Under the pieces are notes generated by a model. It was not told where the DNA came from. It worked only from the letters and a program-made list of their open reading frames with translations, and did not search any database. The position numbers were made by a program, and so were the translations under genes. 64,000 nucleotides of DNA from Acidovorax sp. KKS102 (GTDB lineage: Bacteria; Pseudomonadota; Gammaproteobacteria; Burkholderiales; Burkholderiaceae_C), in NCBI RefSeq assembly GCF_000302535.1, contig NC_018708.1, positions 2,728,001 through 2,792,000 on the forward strand, read 5' to 3'. The first letter of the stretch is position 1, and each line of letters begins with the position of its first letter. Shown here one piece after another: positions 42,531-52,574 of the stretch.

Positions 42531-43697
42531 ATGACCACCAACACCGCCCGCACACCCGCCTTCCCCAGCAAGCTGCCCAACGTCGGCACCACCATCTTCA
42601 CCGTGATGTCCGCCCTGGCCGCAGAGCACAAGGCCGTCAACCTGGGCCAGGGCTTCCCCGACTTTGAATGCGCGCCCGAGCTGGTGAACGCCGTCACGGC
42701 CGCCATGCAGGCCGGCCACAACCAGTACCCGCCCATGACCGGGGTGCCCATGCTGCGCGAAGCCGTGGCCCGCAAGATCGAGGCGCTGCACGGCCGCGCC
42801 TACAACCCCAACACCGAAATCACCATCACCGCGGGCGCCACGCAGGCCATCATCACCGCCATCCTGGCCATCGTGCACGCGGGCGACGAGGTGATCGTGC
42901 TCGACCCCTGCTACGACAGCTATGTGCCCAACATCGAGCTGGCCGGTGGCAAGGCCGTGCGCGTGCCGCTCACGCCCGGCACCTTCCGCCCTGACTTCGC
43001 CAAGATCAGCGCGGCCATCACGCCCCGCACCCGCGCCATCCTCATCAACAGCCCGCACAACCCCAGCGCCACCATCTGGACGGCCGAGGAAATGCGCCAG
43101 CTCGAAGACCTGCTCGCGCCCACCGACATCCTGCTCATCAGCGACGAGGTGTACGAGCACATGGTGTTCGACGGCGCCGAGCACCAGAGCGCCGCACGCT
43201 TTGCAGGCCTGGCGGCCCGTGCGTTCATCGTGTCCAGCTTTGGCAAAACCTTCCACGTCACCGGCTGGAAGGTCGGCACCGTGGCCGCCCCCGCCGCGCT
43301 GACGGCCGAGTTCCGTAAGGTGCACCAGTTCAACGTGTTCACCGTCAACACCCCCGTGCAGCACGGCCTGGCCGCCTACCTGCAAGACCCCACACCCTAC
43401 CTGCAGTTGCCCGCGTTCTACCAGGCCAAGCGCGACCTGTTCCGTCAGGGGCTGGAGGGCTCACGCTTCAAGCTGCTGCCCAGCACGGGCAGCTACTTCC
43501 AGTGCGTGGACATCTCGGCGATCAGTGATTTGAACGAGGCCGATTTCTGCCAATGGCTGACCCGCGAGGTGGGCGTGGCCGCGATTCCGTTGTCAGCGTT
43601 TTATGGCGACGGGTTTGACCAGCGTGTGGTGCGGTTCTGCTTCGCCAAGAAGGACGAGACGCTGCGCGCCGCGCTGGAGCGGCTGCGCAAGCTCTGA
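42531..43697 (+). CDS. PLP-dependent aminotransferase, methionine/aromatic type
   Basis: 388 residues, fold-type I class I/II. Motifs: VNLGQGFPDFECAPELV, NQYPPMTGVPMLREAVA, ITAGATQAIITAIL, NSPHNPSATIWT, ISDEVYEHMVFDG and the PLP lysine in SSFGKTFHVTGWKVG (near 241). Closest in pattern to the methionine aminotransferase (YbdL) and kynurenine aminotransferase group; transamination of methionine to its keto acid is likely. 65 bp after the CysB gene. Confidence 0.88.
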   Translation: MTTNTARTPAFPSKLPNVGTTIFTVMSALAAEHKAVNLGQGFPDFECAPELVNAVTAAMQAGHNQYPPMTGVPMLREAVARKIEALHGRAYNPNTEITITAGATQAIITAILAIVHAGDEVIVLDPCYDSYVPNIELAGGKAVRVPLTPGTFRPDFAKISAAITPRTRAILINSPHNPSATIWTAEEMRQLEDLLAPTDILLISDEVYEHMVFDGAEHQSAARFAGLAARAFIVSSFGKTFHVTGWKVGTVAAPAALTAEFRKVHQFNVFTVNTPVQHGLAAYLQDPTPYLQLPAFYQAKRDLFRQGLEGSRFKLLPSTGSYFQCVDISAISDLNEADFCQWLTREVGVAAIPLSAFYGDGFDQRVVRFCFAKKDETLRAALERLRKL

Positions 43698-43719
43698 TCC
43701 GCAGGGCCCTCCAGGGCTC

Positions 43720-44622
43720 TTACTTCGTCTGCCGCGCCAGCCACACCCCCGCAGCCGCCAGCGCCATCCCGGCCAGCGCCCAGCCGCTGAGCGTCTCGCC
43801 AAACATGGCCCAGGCGATCAGCGCTGTGGTGGGCGGGGTCAGGTAGAACAGGCTGGCCACATTGACCGCGCCGCCCCGGCGGATGAGCAGGTTCAGCAGG
43901 CTCACGGCGCCAAGCGACAGCACCAGCACCAGCCAGCCCAGCGCAAACACAAACTCGCCGGTCCACGATATGGTCATGGATTCGGTGGCGTAGGCGACGG
44001 CGGCCATGGCCACGGCACAGGGCAGGTAGTGAATGACAGAGCCCGTGCGCAAGTCGAACGAGGGGCAAAACCGCTTCTGGTACAGCGTGCCCGCCGTGAT
44101 GCCCAGCAGCGCGACCACCGCTGGCAGCAGCATGCCCAGCAAAGCACCCGCCGGCACGGTAGCCACCTTGCCGGCCACTACCAGCGCCACGCCGGTGAAG
44201 CCCAGGGCCAGGCCCGCCCATTGGGCAGGCCGCACCTTCTCGCCCAGCAAAGCCCCGGCCACCAGGGCTGTCAGCGGCGGCTGCAACCCCACCACCAGCG
44301 CCGTGATGCCCGATGGCAGCCCATGCCCAATGGCGATGAACACACCGCCCAGGTACACGCCGTGCACCAGCAGGCCCGACACACCGATGTGCAACCAAGC
44401 CTTGCCCGACGGCGGCCACGGCGCATGCGCCACGGCAACCACCGCGAGCATGAGCACGATGACAATGGCAAACCGCAGCGCCAGAAAGGTCAGCGGCTCC
44501 ACATACGGCAGCCCCAGCTTGGCGCCGATAAAGCCAGTGCTCCAGAGCGCCACAAACAGCAGAGGGACGAGGGAATCGAGCGGACTGGAAGCGCTGGAAC
44601 GGAGCGGTGTGGCCTGGGTCAT
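43720..44622 (-). CDS. EamA-family (DMT) transporter
   Basis: 300 residues, ten predicted transmembrane helices in two EamA repeats: LVPLLFVALWSTGFIGAKLGLPYVEPLTFLALRF begins the first and IHYLPCAVAMAAVAYATE the second, ending TALIAWAMFGETLSGWALAGMALAAAGVWLAR. Likely exports a small metabolite such as an amino acid. ATG at 44622 (MTQATPLRSS) lacks a good ribosome site; an upstream in-frame start at 44670 is the alternative. Convergent with the aminotransferase (22-bp gap). Confidence 0.87.
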   Translation of the reverse strand: MTQATPLRSSASSPLDSLVPLLFVALWSTGFIGAKLGLPYVEPLTFLALRFAIVIVLMLAVVAVAHAPWPPSGKAWLHIGVSGLLVHGVYLGGVFIAIGHGLPSGITALVVGLQPPLTALVAGALLGEKVRPAQWAGLALGFTGVALVVAGKVATVPAGALLGMLLPAVVALLGITAGTLYQKRFCPSFDLRTGSVIHYLPCAVAMAAVAYATESMTISWTGEFVFALGWLVLVLSLGAVSLLNLLIRRGGAVNVASLFYLTPPTTALIAWAMFGETLSGWALAGMALAAAGVWLARQTK

Positions 44623-44822
44623 GGAGGAAAGAAGCGTGATGCAGGGTGGGGATGATCGCACCTTGCACACGCCTTTGCTTCAGGCCGATGCGAGCGTTCT
44701 CTTATGAACCATTGGGAGAACGGACAGACCTCAAGGTGCGCCACACCTGCCCAGCGCGCAGACGCCCGAAGCCAGTGCGAGAACCGGCAAACCCGCGCTT
44801 CAAGGCAACACTTTGAATAGAA

Positions 44823-44874
44823 ACGGTCTGTAGCGCTTGAATATCATGCGTATGAAGCTACAAATTCAATAGCA
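44823..44874. repeat. Short palindromic element, copy 7
   Basis: ACGGTCTGTAGCGCTTGAAT, ATCATGCGTATGAAGCTACA, AATTCAATAGC. Same order of blocks as the consensus. Confidence 0.7.
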
Positions 44875-44915
44875 AACTACCACACATCTTTCTGCCCACC
44901 TGGCCTGGCGCCCGC

Positions 44916-44971
44916 GCATCTTGATGCGATCTTGATACCCCACACCGCACTCTTGCGCCCATCTTGATGCG
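44916..44971. promoter_or_regulatory. Repeated ATCTTGAT motifs, candidate KdpE binding region
   Basis: GCATCTTGATGCG (44916-44928, itself a GCATC-TT-GATGC dyad), ATCTTGATAC from 44929, and ATCTTGATGCG again at 44961-44971. Located 40-95 bp before the first kdp ORF. Binding by KdpE is inference. Confidence 0.5.
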
Positions 44972-45010
44972 GCCGTTCCTAGCATCGGTCCATGTCTCAA
45001 GGAGGACGCT

Positions 45011-45118
45011 ATGGACTGGATATTGATGGCGGTGGGAGGCCTGCTCTGGCTGGCCGTCTATGGCTTGGCCAAGGGTTGCGCGCTGCTGCAACGCCAGGCA
45101 CAAGGGGGACGGTCATGA
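45011..45118 (+). CDS. 35-residue membrane peptide preceding kdpF
   Basis: Reads [20 protein letters not shown] followed by [15 protein letters not shown]: one hydrophobic helix and a basic tail. It has the best ribosome site of the locus (GGAGG, 5 nt before ATG) and its stop overlaps kdpF (ATGA), so it is translationally coupled to the pump genes. It is not KdpF, which follows. No named family is known to me; a role in Kdp assembly or expression is guesswork. Confidence 0.65.
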   Translation: MDWILMAVGGLLWLAVYGLAKGCALLQRQAQGGRS

Positions 45119-45210
45119 CCAGCGGCTGGATGATTCTGGCGGCCGTGCTGGCTGCAGGCCTTTTGGTGTACCTGATCGCCGTGCTGCTGCGGCCGGAGGA
45201 CTTTTCATGA
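45115..45210 (+). CDS. kdpF: K+-transporting ATPase subunit KdpF
   Basis: 31 residues, [31 protein letters not shown]. One transmembrane helix ending in LLRPE.F, the KdpF signature. Stabilises the KdpABC complex. Overlaps both neighbours by ATGA. Confidence 0.93.
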   Translation: MTSGWMILAAVLAAGLLVYLIAVLLRPEDFS

Positions 45211-47000
45211 GCACCGGTGCCTGGCTGCAATTGGCAGTGTTTATCGCACTGCTGCTGGCGCTGGCTTGGCCGCTGGCGCGTTACATCGACACCGTGATGG
45301 CGGGCCGCTTTGCGCTGGGACGGAGGCTGGAAGGCCCGCTGTTCCGACTGGCAGGCGTGTGGCCCGATGAAGAAACCGGCTGGCTGCGCTACACGCAGGG
45401 CCTGCTGGTGTTCAACGGCCTGGGCGTGCTGGCCGTGTATGCGCTGCAGCGCTGGCAAGCCGTGCTGCCGCTCAACCCTCAGGGCATGGCTGCGGTGGCA
45501 CCCGATTCGGCCTTCAACACCGCCATCAGCTTTGTCACCAACACCAACTGGCAAGGCTATGGCGGCGAGAGCACCATGAGCTACCTCACGCAGATGCTGG
45601 CGCTGACGGTGCAGAACTTTCTGTCTGCCGCGACGGGCTTGGTGGTGGTCATCGCGCTGGTGCGTGGCTTTTCAAGGCACTCTGCACAATCCATCGGTAA
45701 CGTATGGGCCGACCTGACCCGTGCGACGCTGTGGGTGCTGCTGCCCTTGTCGCTGGTGCTGGCCGTGGTGTTTGCAGGCCAGGGCGTGATCCAGAACCTG
45801 TCGCCCTATACCGAGGTGCAGACTCTGGAGCCCGTGCACTACGAAGCCCCCAAGCTGGATGCTGCCGGGCAGCCAGTGCTGGACGCGCAAGGTGCCCCGG
45901 TCACCGAGCCTGCGACACAAACCACCCAAACCCTGGCGATGGGCCCCGTGGCCTCACAGCTCGCCATCAAGATGCTGGGCACCAACGGTGGCGGCTTCTT
46001 CAACGCCAACTCGGCCCACCCGTTCGAGAACCCCTCGGCCGCCAGCAACCTGCTGCAGATGCTGGCCATATTCCTCATCCCCGCCGCGCTGTGCCTGGTG
46101 TTTGGCCGCATGGTGGGCGATGAGCGCCAGGGCTGGACGATTCTGGCCACGATGAGTCTGCTGTTTGTGGTCGCCGTGGTAGCTGCCACCGCCTTCGAGC
46201 AGCAAGGCAACCCACTGCTGGCATCGCTGGGTGTAGACCAAACTGCCAGCGCCCTGCAGGCCGGCGGCAACATGGAAGGCAAGGAGACGCGCTTTGGCAT
46301 CGCCACCTCGGCCTTGTTCGCCGTCATCACCACGGCCGCCAGCTGCGGCGCAGTGATTGCCATGCACGACAGCTTCACACCCCTCGGCGGCATGGTGCCC
46401 ATGGTGCTGATGCAGATAGGCGAGGTGGTGTTTGGCGGCGTGGGCTCGGGCCTGTACGGCATGCTGGTGTTCGCCATCATGGCGGTGTTCATCGCCGGGC
46501 TGATGATTGGCCGCACGCCCGAGTACCTGGGCAAGAAGATCGAGACGCATGAGATGAAGCTCGTTGCCATCGCCATCCTCGTCACGCCGTTGCTCGTATT
46601 GCTCGGTACCGCCGTGGCGGCGATGAGCGAGGCAGGCCGCGCAGGTCTCTCCAACCCCGGCGCGCACGGCTTCAGCCAGGTGCTGTACGCGCTGTCTTCT
46701 GCCGCCAACAACAACGGCAGCGCCTTTGCGGGCCTGTCGGCCAACACACCCTTCTTCAACGTGCTGCTGGCGGTGGCCATGTGGCTGGGCCGCTTTGGCG
46801 TGATCGTGCCGGTGCTGGCCATGGCCGGGTCCCTCGCCGCCAAGAAGCGCGCTACCGCCACCGATGGCACCTTGCCCACCCACGGCCCGCTGTTTGTGGC
46901 GCTGCTGGCAGGCGTGGTGCTGCTGGTGGGCTTGCTGAACTATGTGCCCGCCCTGGCGCTGGGCCCGGTGGTCGAGCACCTGGTGCTGACCACACGCTGA
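45207..47000 (+). CDS. kdpA: K+-transporting ATPase subunit KdpA
   Basis: 597 residues, about ten transmembrane helices. Channel-like subunit that binds K+. Selectivity-loop motifs: [19 protein letters not shown] (first pore loop), [21 protein letters not shown] (second), [27 protein letters not shown] (third) and [17 protein letters not shown] (fourth). A periplasmic insert (about 210-245, [20 protein letters not shown]...) is normal for KdpA. Starts in overlap with kdpF. Confidence 0.96.
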   Translation: MSTGAWLQLAVFIALLLALAWPLARYIDTVMAGRFALGRRLEGPLFRLAGVWPDEETGWLRYTQGLLVFNGLGVLAVYALQRWQAVLPLNPQGMAAVAPDSAFNTAISFVTNTNWQGYGGESTMSYLTQMLALTVQNFLSAATGLVVVIALVRGFSRHSAQSIGNVWADLTRATLWVLLPLSLVLAVVFAGQGVIQNLSPYTEVQTLEPVHYEAPKLDAAGQPVLDAQGAPVTEPATQTTQTLAMGPVASQLAIKMLGTNGGGFFNANSAHPFENPSAASNLLQMLAIFLIPAALCLVFGRMVGDERQGWTILATMSLLFVVAVVAATAFEQQGNPLLASLGVDQTASALQAGGNMEGKETRFGIATSALFAVITTAASCGAVIAMHDSFTPLGGMVPMVLMQIGEVVFGGVGSGLYGMLVFAIMAVFIAGLMIGRTPEYLGKKIETHEMKLVAIAILVTPLLVLLGTAVAAMSEAGRAGLSNPGAHGFSQVLYALSSAANNNGSAFAGLSANTPFFNVLLAVAMWLGRFGVIVPVLAMAGSLAAKKRATATDGTLPTHGPLFVALLAGVVLLVGLLNYVPALALGPVVEHLVLTTR

Positions 47001-47021
47001 AGAAATGGCACGGAGATTGTG

Positions 47022-49088
47022 ATGACTCGCAAAACAATGACCCTGTTCGACCCCGCCCTGGTGCGCCCCGCGCTGCTGGAGGCATTCAAAAAGCTGGACC
47101 CGCGCGTGCAATGGCGCAACCCGGTGATGTTTGTGGTGTACGTGGGCAGCGCCTTCACCACCGCACTGGCCGCCAGCAAGCCCGAGGGCTTCACCGCCGC
47201 AGTCGCGCTGTGGCTGTGGTTCACCGTGCTGTTCGCCAACTTTGCCGAGGCCATGGCCGAAGGCCGCAGCAAGGCCCAGGCAGCATCGCTGCGCGGCCTG
47301 AAGAAACAGACCTGGGCCAAGAAGCTGGACGGCCAGTTTGACCGCACCACCCCACGCACCGCCATGACCTGGCTGCCCCTGGAAGCCGCCCACCTGCGCA
47401 AAGGCGATGTGGTGCTGGTCGAAGCCGGTGACACCATCCCTGCCGATGGTGAGGTGATCGACGGCGTGGCCTCGGTGGACGAAAGCGCCATCACCGGTGA
47501 ATCCGCCCCGGTGATCCGCGAATCGGGCGGCGACTTCTCGGCCGTGACGGGCGGCACCCGCGTGCTGTCCGACTGGATCGTGGTGCGCGTGGCCGTGAAC
47601 CCCGGCGAGACCTTTGTGGACCGCATGATCGCCATGGTGGAGAACGCCAAGCGCCACAAGACACCCAACGAGATCGCGCTGACCATCCTGCTGGTGGCGC
47701 TGACCATCGTGTTCCTGGGTGTGGTGGTCACGCTGCTGCCGTTCTCGCTGTTCAGCGTGCAGGCCAGCGGTGCGGGCGAGCCGGTGAGCCTGGTGGTGCT
47801 GGTGGCCCTGCTGGTGTGCCTGATCCCCACCACCATCGCGGGTCTGCTCAGCGCCATCGGCGTGGCAGGCATGAGCCGCATGATGCAGGCCAATGTGATC
47901 GCCACCTCGGGCCGCGCCGTGGAGGCGGCAGGTGATGTGGACGTGCTGCTGCTGGACAAGACCGGCACCATCACCCTGGGCAACCGCCAGGCCAGCCAGT
48001 TCGTGTCTGCCCCCGGCGTGACCGATGCGGCCCTGGCCGATGCCGCCCAGCTCGCATCACTGGCCGACGAAACCCCCGAAGGCCGCAGCATCGTGGTGCT
48101 GGCCAAGCAGAAGTTCAACCTGCGCGAGCGCGACATCGAGGCCATGGGCGCCCAGTTCGTGCACTTCACGGCCCAGACCCGCATGAGCGGGGTGGACCTG
48201 CCCGGCCCGCGCCTGCTGCGCAAAGGTGCAGCAGACGCTATCCGCAAGCATGTGGAGGCACTGGGCGGACGCTTTCCTACCGCCTTGCAGACGGCGGTGG
48301 ACGACGTATCCCGCCGTGGCAGCACGCCCCTGGTGGTGGCCGATGGTGCCCATGTGCTGGGCGTGGTGGAGCTCAAAGACGTGGTCAAGGGCGGCATCAA
48401 GGAGCGATTTGCCGAACTGCGCCGCATGGGCATCAAGACCGTGATGGTGACCGGCGACAACCGCCTGACAGCCGCCGCCATTGCCGCCGAGGCGGGTGTG
48501 GACGATTTCCTGGCCGAGGCCACGCCCGAGGCCAAGCTGCAGCTCATCCGCAGCTACCAGGCCAATGGCCAACTGGTGGCCATGACCGGCGACGGCACCA
48601 ACGACGCGCCCGCCCTGGCCCAGGCCGACGTGGCCGTGGCCATGAACACCGGCACCCAGGCCGCCAAGGAGGCGGGCAACATGGTGGACCTGGACAGCAA
48701 CCCCACCAAGCTCATCGAGATCGTGGAGACCGGCAAGCAGATGCTGATGACACGCGGCTCGCTCACCACCTTCAGCATTGCCAACGACATCGCCAAGTAC
48801 TTCGCCATCATCCCGGCGGCGTTTGTCACCACCTACCCGCAGTTGTCGGCGCTGAACTTCATGCACCTGGCCAGCCCCTCGTCGGCCATCCTGTCGGCCG
48901 TGGTGTTCAACGCGCTGATCATCATCTTCCTAATCCCGCTGGCCTTGAAGGGCGTGGCCTACCGCGCTGTGGGTGCCGCCGCGCTGCTGCGCCGCAACCT
49001 GGCCGTTTACGGGCTGGGGGGCATGGTGGTGCCGTTCATTGGCATCAAGCTGATTGACATGGTGCTGGCAGCGACTGGCCTGACCTGA
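47022..49088 (+). CDS. kdpB: K+-transporting ATPase ATP-binding subunit KdpB
   Basis: 688 residues, P-type ATPase. Phosphorylation Asp312 in [12 protein letters not shown], actuator loop TGES (158-161, with the Ser that is inhibitory-phosphorylated in E. coli), [10 protein letters not shown], and the hinge [20 protein letters not shown]. Couples ATP hydrolysis to K+ import through KdpA. ATG at 47022 follows CGGAG at 6 nt; an immediately preceding GTG is possible. Large open frames on the opposite strand are shadows. Confidence 0.96.
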   Translation: MTRKTMTLFDPALVRPALLEAFKKLDPRVQWRNPVMFVVYVGSAFTTALAASKPEGFTAAVALWLWFTVLFANFAEAMAEGRSKAQAASLRGLKKQTWAKKLDGQFDRTTPRTAMTWLPLEAAHLRKGDVVLVEAGDTIPADGEVIDGVASVDESAITGESAPVIRESGGDFSAVTGGTRVLSDWIVVRVAVNPGETFVDRMIAMVENAKRHKTPNEIALTILLVALTIVFLGVVVTLLPFSLFSVQASGAGEPVSLVVLVALLVCLIPTTIAGLLSAIGVAGMSRMMQANVIATSGRAVEAAGDVDVLLLDKTGTITLGNRQASQFVSAPGVTDAALADAAQLASLADETPEGRSIVVLAKQKFNLRERDIEAMGAQFVHFTAQTRMSGVDLPGPRLLRKGAADAIRKHVEALGGRFPTALQTAVDDVSRRGSTPLVVADGAHVLGVVELKDVVKGGIKERFAELRRMGIKTVMVTGDNRLTAAAIAAEAGVDDFLAEATPEAKLQLIRSYQANGQLVAMTGDGTNDAPALAQADVAVAMNTGTQAAKEAGNMVDLDSNPTKLIEIVETGKQMLMTRGSLTTFSIANDIAKYFAIIPAAFVTTYPQLSALNFMHLASPSSAILSAVVFNALIIIFLIPLALKGVAYRAVGAAALLRRNLAVYGLGGMVVPFIGIKLIDMVLAATGLT

Positions 49089-49141
49089 GCCGAGCCCCAT
49101 CCAAAGACATAGCCCACCGAATGACTGAAAGGGAAAATCCT

Positions 49142-49759
49142 ATGCCTATCCGCATTCCCCGCGACGACGTGCCTGCCAGCACCGGCGGCGTGTTGCGCCC
49201 CGCCCTCACGCTGTTTGTCGTGCTCTCCCTCATCACTGGCCTGCTCTACCCGCTGCTCGTCACCGGCGTGGCGCAGACCGCGTTCCCCCACCAGGCCAAT
49301 GGCAGCCTGATCACCCAGGGTGGCAAGACTGTAGGCTCCGAGCTCATCGGCCAGTCGTTCACCGAGCCCGGCCACTTCTGGGGCCGCCCTTCGGCCACGG
49401 CACCGATGCCCTACAACGCAGCGGCGTCGGGCGGATCGAACCAAGGCCCCACCAACCCTGCGCTGGTAGATGCCGTGAAGGCCCGCATCGAGGCCCTGCG
49501 TGCTGCGGACCCCGGCAACACCCGCCCTGTGCCCGTGGACCTGGTCACCGCATCGGCCAGCGGGCTGGACCCGCAGATCAGCCCCGCCGCTGCCGACTAC
49601 CAGGCAGCCCGCGTGGCAAAGTCCCGTGGCCTGCCGCTGGCGCAGGTGCAAGCCCTGGTGCAACAGCACACCGAAAGCCCCTGGCTGGGCCTGCTGGGCG
49701 AGCCGCGTGTGAACGTTCTCGCCTTGAACCTCGCGCTCGAATCGCTACCAAAACAATAG
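49142..49759 (+). CDS. kdpC: K+-transporting ATPase subunit KdpC
   Basis: 205 residues. One N-terminal helix ([24 protein letters not shown]), then the family motifs [56 protein letters not shown] and [11 protein letters not shown] prefer the ATG at 49142 (AAAGGGAAA upstream) to one at 49121. Its last codons and TAG stop lie inside a palindromic element that starts at 49751. Confidence 0.95.
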   Translation: MPIRIPRDDVPASTGGVLRPALTLFVVLSLITGLLYPLLVTGVAQTAFPHQANGSLITQGGKTVGSELIGQSFTEPGHFWGRPSATAPMPYNAAASGGSNQGPTNPALVDAVKARIEALRAADPGNTRPVPVDLVTASASGLDPQISPAAADYQAARVAKSRGLPLAQVQALVQQHTESPWLGLLGEPRVNVLALNLALESLPKQ

Positions 49760-49806
49760 CTGCTAGCGCTTGTTGGACAAGCGCCAGGGGCCAATTTGAT
49801 TCAAAA
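49751..49806. repeat. Short palindromic element, copy 8, supplying the kdpC stop
   Basis: AAAACAATAGCTGCTAGCGC, TTGTTGGACAAGCGCCAGGG, GCCAATTTGATTC. Antisense orientation; TTGTTGGACAA gives an additional inner hairpin. The TAG within CAATAGCTG ends kdpC. Confidence 0.75.
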
Positions 49807-49826
49807 TCGACGAGTACACTGTGCCC

Positions 49827-52553
49827 ATGCAGGATCGCCCCGACCCCGACGCGCTGCTGCAGCGCATCCAGCAAGAGCAGGCCCAGCAGCAGCGCGGGCG
49901 GCTCAAGGTGTTCTTCGGTGCCTGTGCGGGCGTGGGCAAGACATTCGCCATGCTGTCGGCGGCAAGGGCCGCACAAGCGCAGGGCCTGCCCGTCACCATC
50001 GGCGTGGTCGAGACGCATGGCCGCACCGACACCGAGGCGCTGACCGCCCACCTGCCGCGCCTGCCGCTGCGCGCCCTGCCCTACAAAGACCGCACCCTGC
50101 CCGAGTTTGACCTGGACGCCGCCCTGGCCTGGGGCGCTGCGAACCCCGAGGGCCTAGTGCTGCTGGACGAGCTGGCCCACAGCAATGTGGCCGGATCGCG
50201 CCACCCCAAGCGCTGGCAAGACGCCGAAGAGCTGCTGGCCGCAGGCATCGACGTGTGGTCCACCATGAACGTGCAGCACCTGGAGAGCCTGAACGACATC
50301 GTCAGCGGCATCACCGGCATCCGCGTGTGGGAGACGGTGCCCGACCAGTTTTTTGACGCTGCCGACGAAGTGGTGGTGGTCGACCTGCCGCCCGACGAGC
50401 TGCTGGCGCGCCTCAAAGCTGGCAAGGTCTACCTGCCCCAGCAGGCCGAGCGCGCCGCCGCCAACTTCTTTCGCAAAGGCAACCTGCTGGCCCTGCGCGA
50501 GCTGGCCCTGCGCCGCACCGCCGACCGGGTGGACGACGAAATGCGCGCCTACCGCCGCGCCAGTACCACCACGCCAGAGGCCGTGTGGCCCAACCGCGAG
50601 GCCCTGCTGGCCTGCGTGGGCACGGGCGACAACGCCGAAAAAGTGGTGCGCAGCTGCGCCCGCCTGGCCGCCCAGCTCGACCTGCCCTGGCACGCCGTGC
50701 ATGTGGAGACGCCCGAGCAGCAAGGCCAGTCGGCCACTCTGCACCCGCAGGTGGAGCGCACGCTAAAAATCGCCCAGCAACTAGGCGCCGCCGCGTGCGC
50801 CGTGCTGCCCGCCGCGCAGCCCGCCCAGGCCCTGGTGCGCTATGCGCGCGAACACAACCTGGTGCGTGTGGTCATGGGGCGCAGCACCCGGCGCTGGCCT
50901 TGGCAGGCCACGCTGGCCGAGCAGATCGGACAAAGTGCCAGCGACCTGGACCTGCTGCAGGTGGGCACACTGCCTGGCCGGGACGCCGCTACAGACCGCA
51001 AAGCCCCCCGCACCAGCACAGCAGCCCCCCGCGCCGCATTCTGGCCCGGCTACATCGCCGCCGCCCTGGCCTGCTGCATTGCCGCCGTCATTGCCACACC
51101 GCTCGCCAATGTGCTGGAGCTGACCAACATCGTCATGCTGTTTTTGCTGGTGGTGGTGGGGGTGGCGCTGCGCTTTGGTCGCGGCCCGGCCATCATGGCG
51201 GCGTTCCTGGGCGTGGGGTTTTTTGATTTCTTCTTTGTGCCGCCCCGCTTCAACTTTGCGGTGAGCGACGCGCAGTACGTCGTCACCTTTGCCGTGATGC
51301 TGGTGGTGGCCCTGGTGGTGGGCCAGCTCACCGCCGGGCTCAAGGTACAGGCCGAGGCCGCCACCGACCGCGAACACCGCGTGCGCAGCCTGTACGACAT
51401 GGCGCGTGACCTGTCTGCCGCCCTGCTGCCCGAACAGGTGGCCGAGATTGGCGCACGCTTCATCACGGGCGAGTTCAGCGCAGGCAGCACGCTGGTGGTG
51501 GCCGACGATGACAACCGCCTGCAGGTGCTGCCCGGAGGCACCGCCCCCGTGGACATGGCCGTGGCGCAATGGGCGTTTGAGCGCGGCGAGCCCGCAGGCC
51601 GTGGCACGGACACCTTGCACTCCAGCCCCACGCTGGTGCTGCCGCTCAAGGCGCCCATGCGCATCCGTGGCGTGCTGGTAGTGGCTATGCCACAAGGCCA
51701 GGTACCCGGTGTAGAACCGCGCCGCCTGTTGCAAACCTGCGCCTCGCTGCTGGCCATTTCGCTCGAACGCATCCACTACATCGACGTGGCGCAAAAGAGC
51801 ACCGTGCAGATCGAGTCCGAGCGGCTGCGCAACTCGCTGCTCTCGGCCATCTCGCACGACCTGCGCACGCCGCTGGCCTCGCTGGTCGGCCTGGCCGAAT
51901 CGCTGGCCATGGTGCAGCCGCCCCTGCCTGCTCATCAACAAGAGCTGACCGGCGCCATCCAGCAATCCGCCCAGCGCATGAGCGCACTGGTCAACAACCT
52001 GCTGGACATGGCCCGCCTGGAGGCCGGGGCCGTGCAGCTCAACAAGGCCTGGCAGCCGCTGGAAGAAGTGGTGGGCAGCGCCCTGGCCGCCAGCGCCCCC
52101 GCCATCGCGGCGCACCGGGTCGAAGTGACTCTGCCCGACGACCTGCCATTGCTGCAGATCGATGCCGTGCTGATGGAGCGCGTGCTGGTCAACCTGCTGG
52201 AAAACGCCGCCAAGTACACCCCCGCAGACACCACCATCCACATCAGCGCGCAGCCCCAAAGCGACGCGGTGGCCCTGACCCTCACCGATGAAGGCCCCGG
52301 CCTGCCCAAAGGGCGCGAAGAACTGCTGTTTGAAAAGTTCGAGCGCGGCACCCGCGAAAGCGCCACGCCCGGTGTGGGCCTGGGGCTGGCGATTTGCCGC
52401 GCCATCGTGCAGGCGCACGGCGGCAGCATCCGGGGCGATACGATCCACAACGCCCAGGGCCAGCCTGCAGGTGCGCGCTTTACGCTGCTGCTGCCACGCG
52501 GCACACCGCCCACCGACCTAGGCACCGATGCAGACACCACCAGCGAAGTTTGA
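49827..52553 (+). CDS. kdpD: Sensor histidine kinase KdpD
   Basis: 908 residues. N-terminal KdpD domain with Walker A GACAGVGKTF and the LLDELAHSN motif (about 30-235), a USP-like domain (about 245-370), four close transmembrane helices (about 390-500), a GAF-like region, then the kinase core: H-box SAISHDLRTPLASLVG (His near 672), LLENAAKYTP, DEGPGLP and GVGLGLAICRA. Senses K+ limitation and turgor and phosphorylates KdpE. ATG at 49827 (MQDRPDPDALLQRI) chosen over a GTG two codons upstream. Confidence 0.95.
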   Translation: MQDRPDPDALLQRIQQEQAQQQRGRLKVFFGACAGVGKTFAMLSAARAAQAQGLPVTIGVVETHGRTDTEALTAHLPRLPLRALPYKDRTLPEFDLDAALAWGAANPEGLVLLDELAHSNVAGSRHPKRWQDAEELLAAGIDVWSTMNVQHLESLNDIVSGITGIRVWETVPDQFFDAADEVVVVDLPPDELLARLKAGKVYLPQQAERAAANFFRKGNLLALRELALRRTADRVDDEMRAYRRASTTTPEAVWPNREALLACVGTGDNAEKVVRSCARLAAQLDLPWHAVHVETPEQQGQSATLHPQVERTLKIAQQLGAAACAVLPAAQPAQALVRYAREHNLVRVVMGRSTRRWPWQATLAEQIGQSASDLDLLQVGTLPGRDAATDRKAPRTSTAAPRAAFWPGYIAAALACCIAAVIATPLANVLELTNIVMLFLLVVVGVALRFGRGPAIMAAFLGVGFFDFFFVPPRFNFAVSDAQYVVTFAVMLVVALVVGQLTAGLKVQAEAATDREHRVRSLYDMARDLSAALLPEQVAEIGARFITGEFSAGSTLVVADDDNRLQVLPGGTAPVDMAVAQWAFERGEPAGRGTDTLHSSPTLVLPLKAPMRIRGVLVVAMPQGQVPGVEPRRLLQTCASLLAISLERIHYIDVAQKSTVQIESERLRNSLLSAISHDLRTPLASLVGLAESLAMVQPPLPAHQQELTGAIQQSAQRMSALVNNLLDMARLEAGAVQLNKAWQPLEEVVGSALAASAPAIAAHRVEVTLPDDLPLLQIDAVLMERVLVNLLENAAKYTPADTTIHISAQPQSDAVALTLTDEGPGLPKGREELLFEKFERGTRESATPGVGLGLAICRAIVQAHGGSIRGDTIHNAQGQPAGARFTLLLPRGTPPTDLGTDADTTSEV

Positions 52554-52574
52554 CCGCGCGGCCCCGCAATCCCC

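Larger units (their letters stand above)
44623..45010. other. 388-bp divergent region before the kdp locus
   Basis: Holds a palindromic element (44823-44874), the repeated ATCTTGAT motifs (44916-44971) and the Shine-Dalgarno GGAGG at 45001-45005. A 38-codon frame at 44705 has no ribosome site and is not called. Confidence 0.6.

Noticed and set aside
44705..44821. 38-codon frame before the kdp locus (MNHWENGQTSRC...)
   Set aside because: No ribosome site, no hydrophobic or conserved feature, and unusual codon use.
46940..48547. 535-codon minus-strand frame across kdpB
   Set aside because: Ser/Arg/Thr-rich shadow of the P-type ATPase; kdpB carries all catalytic motifs.
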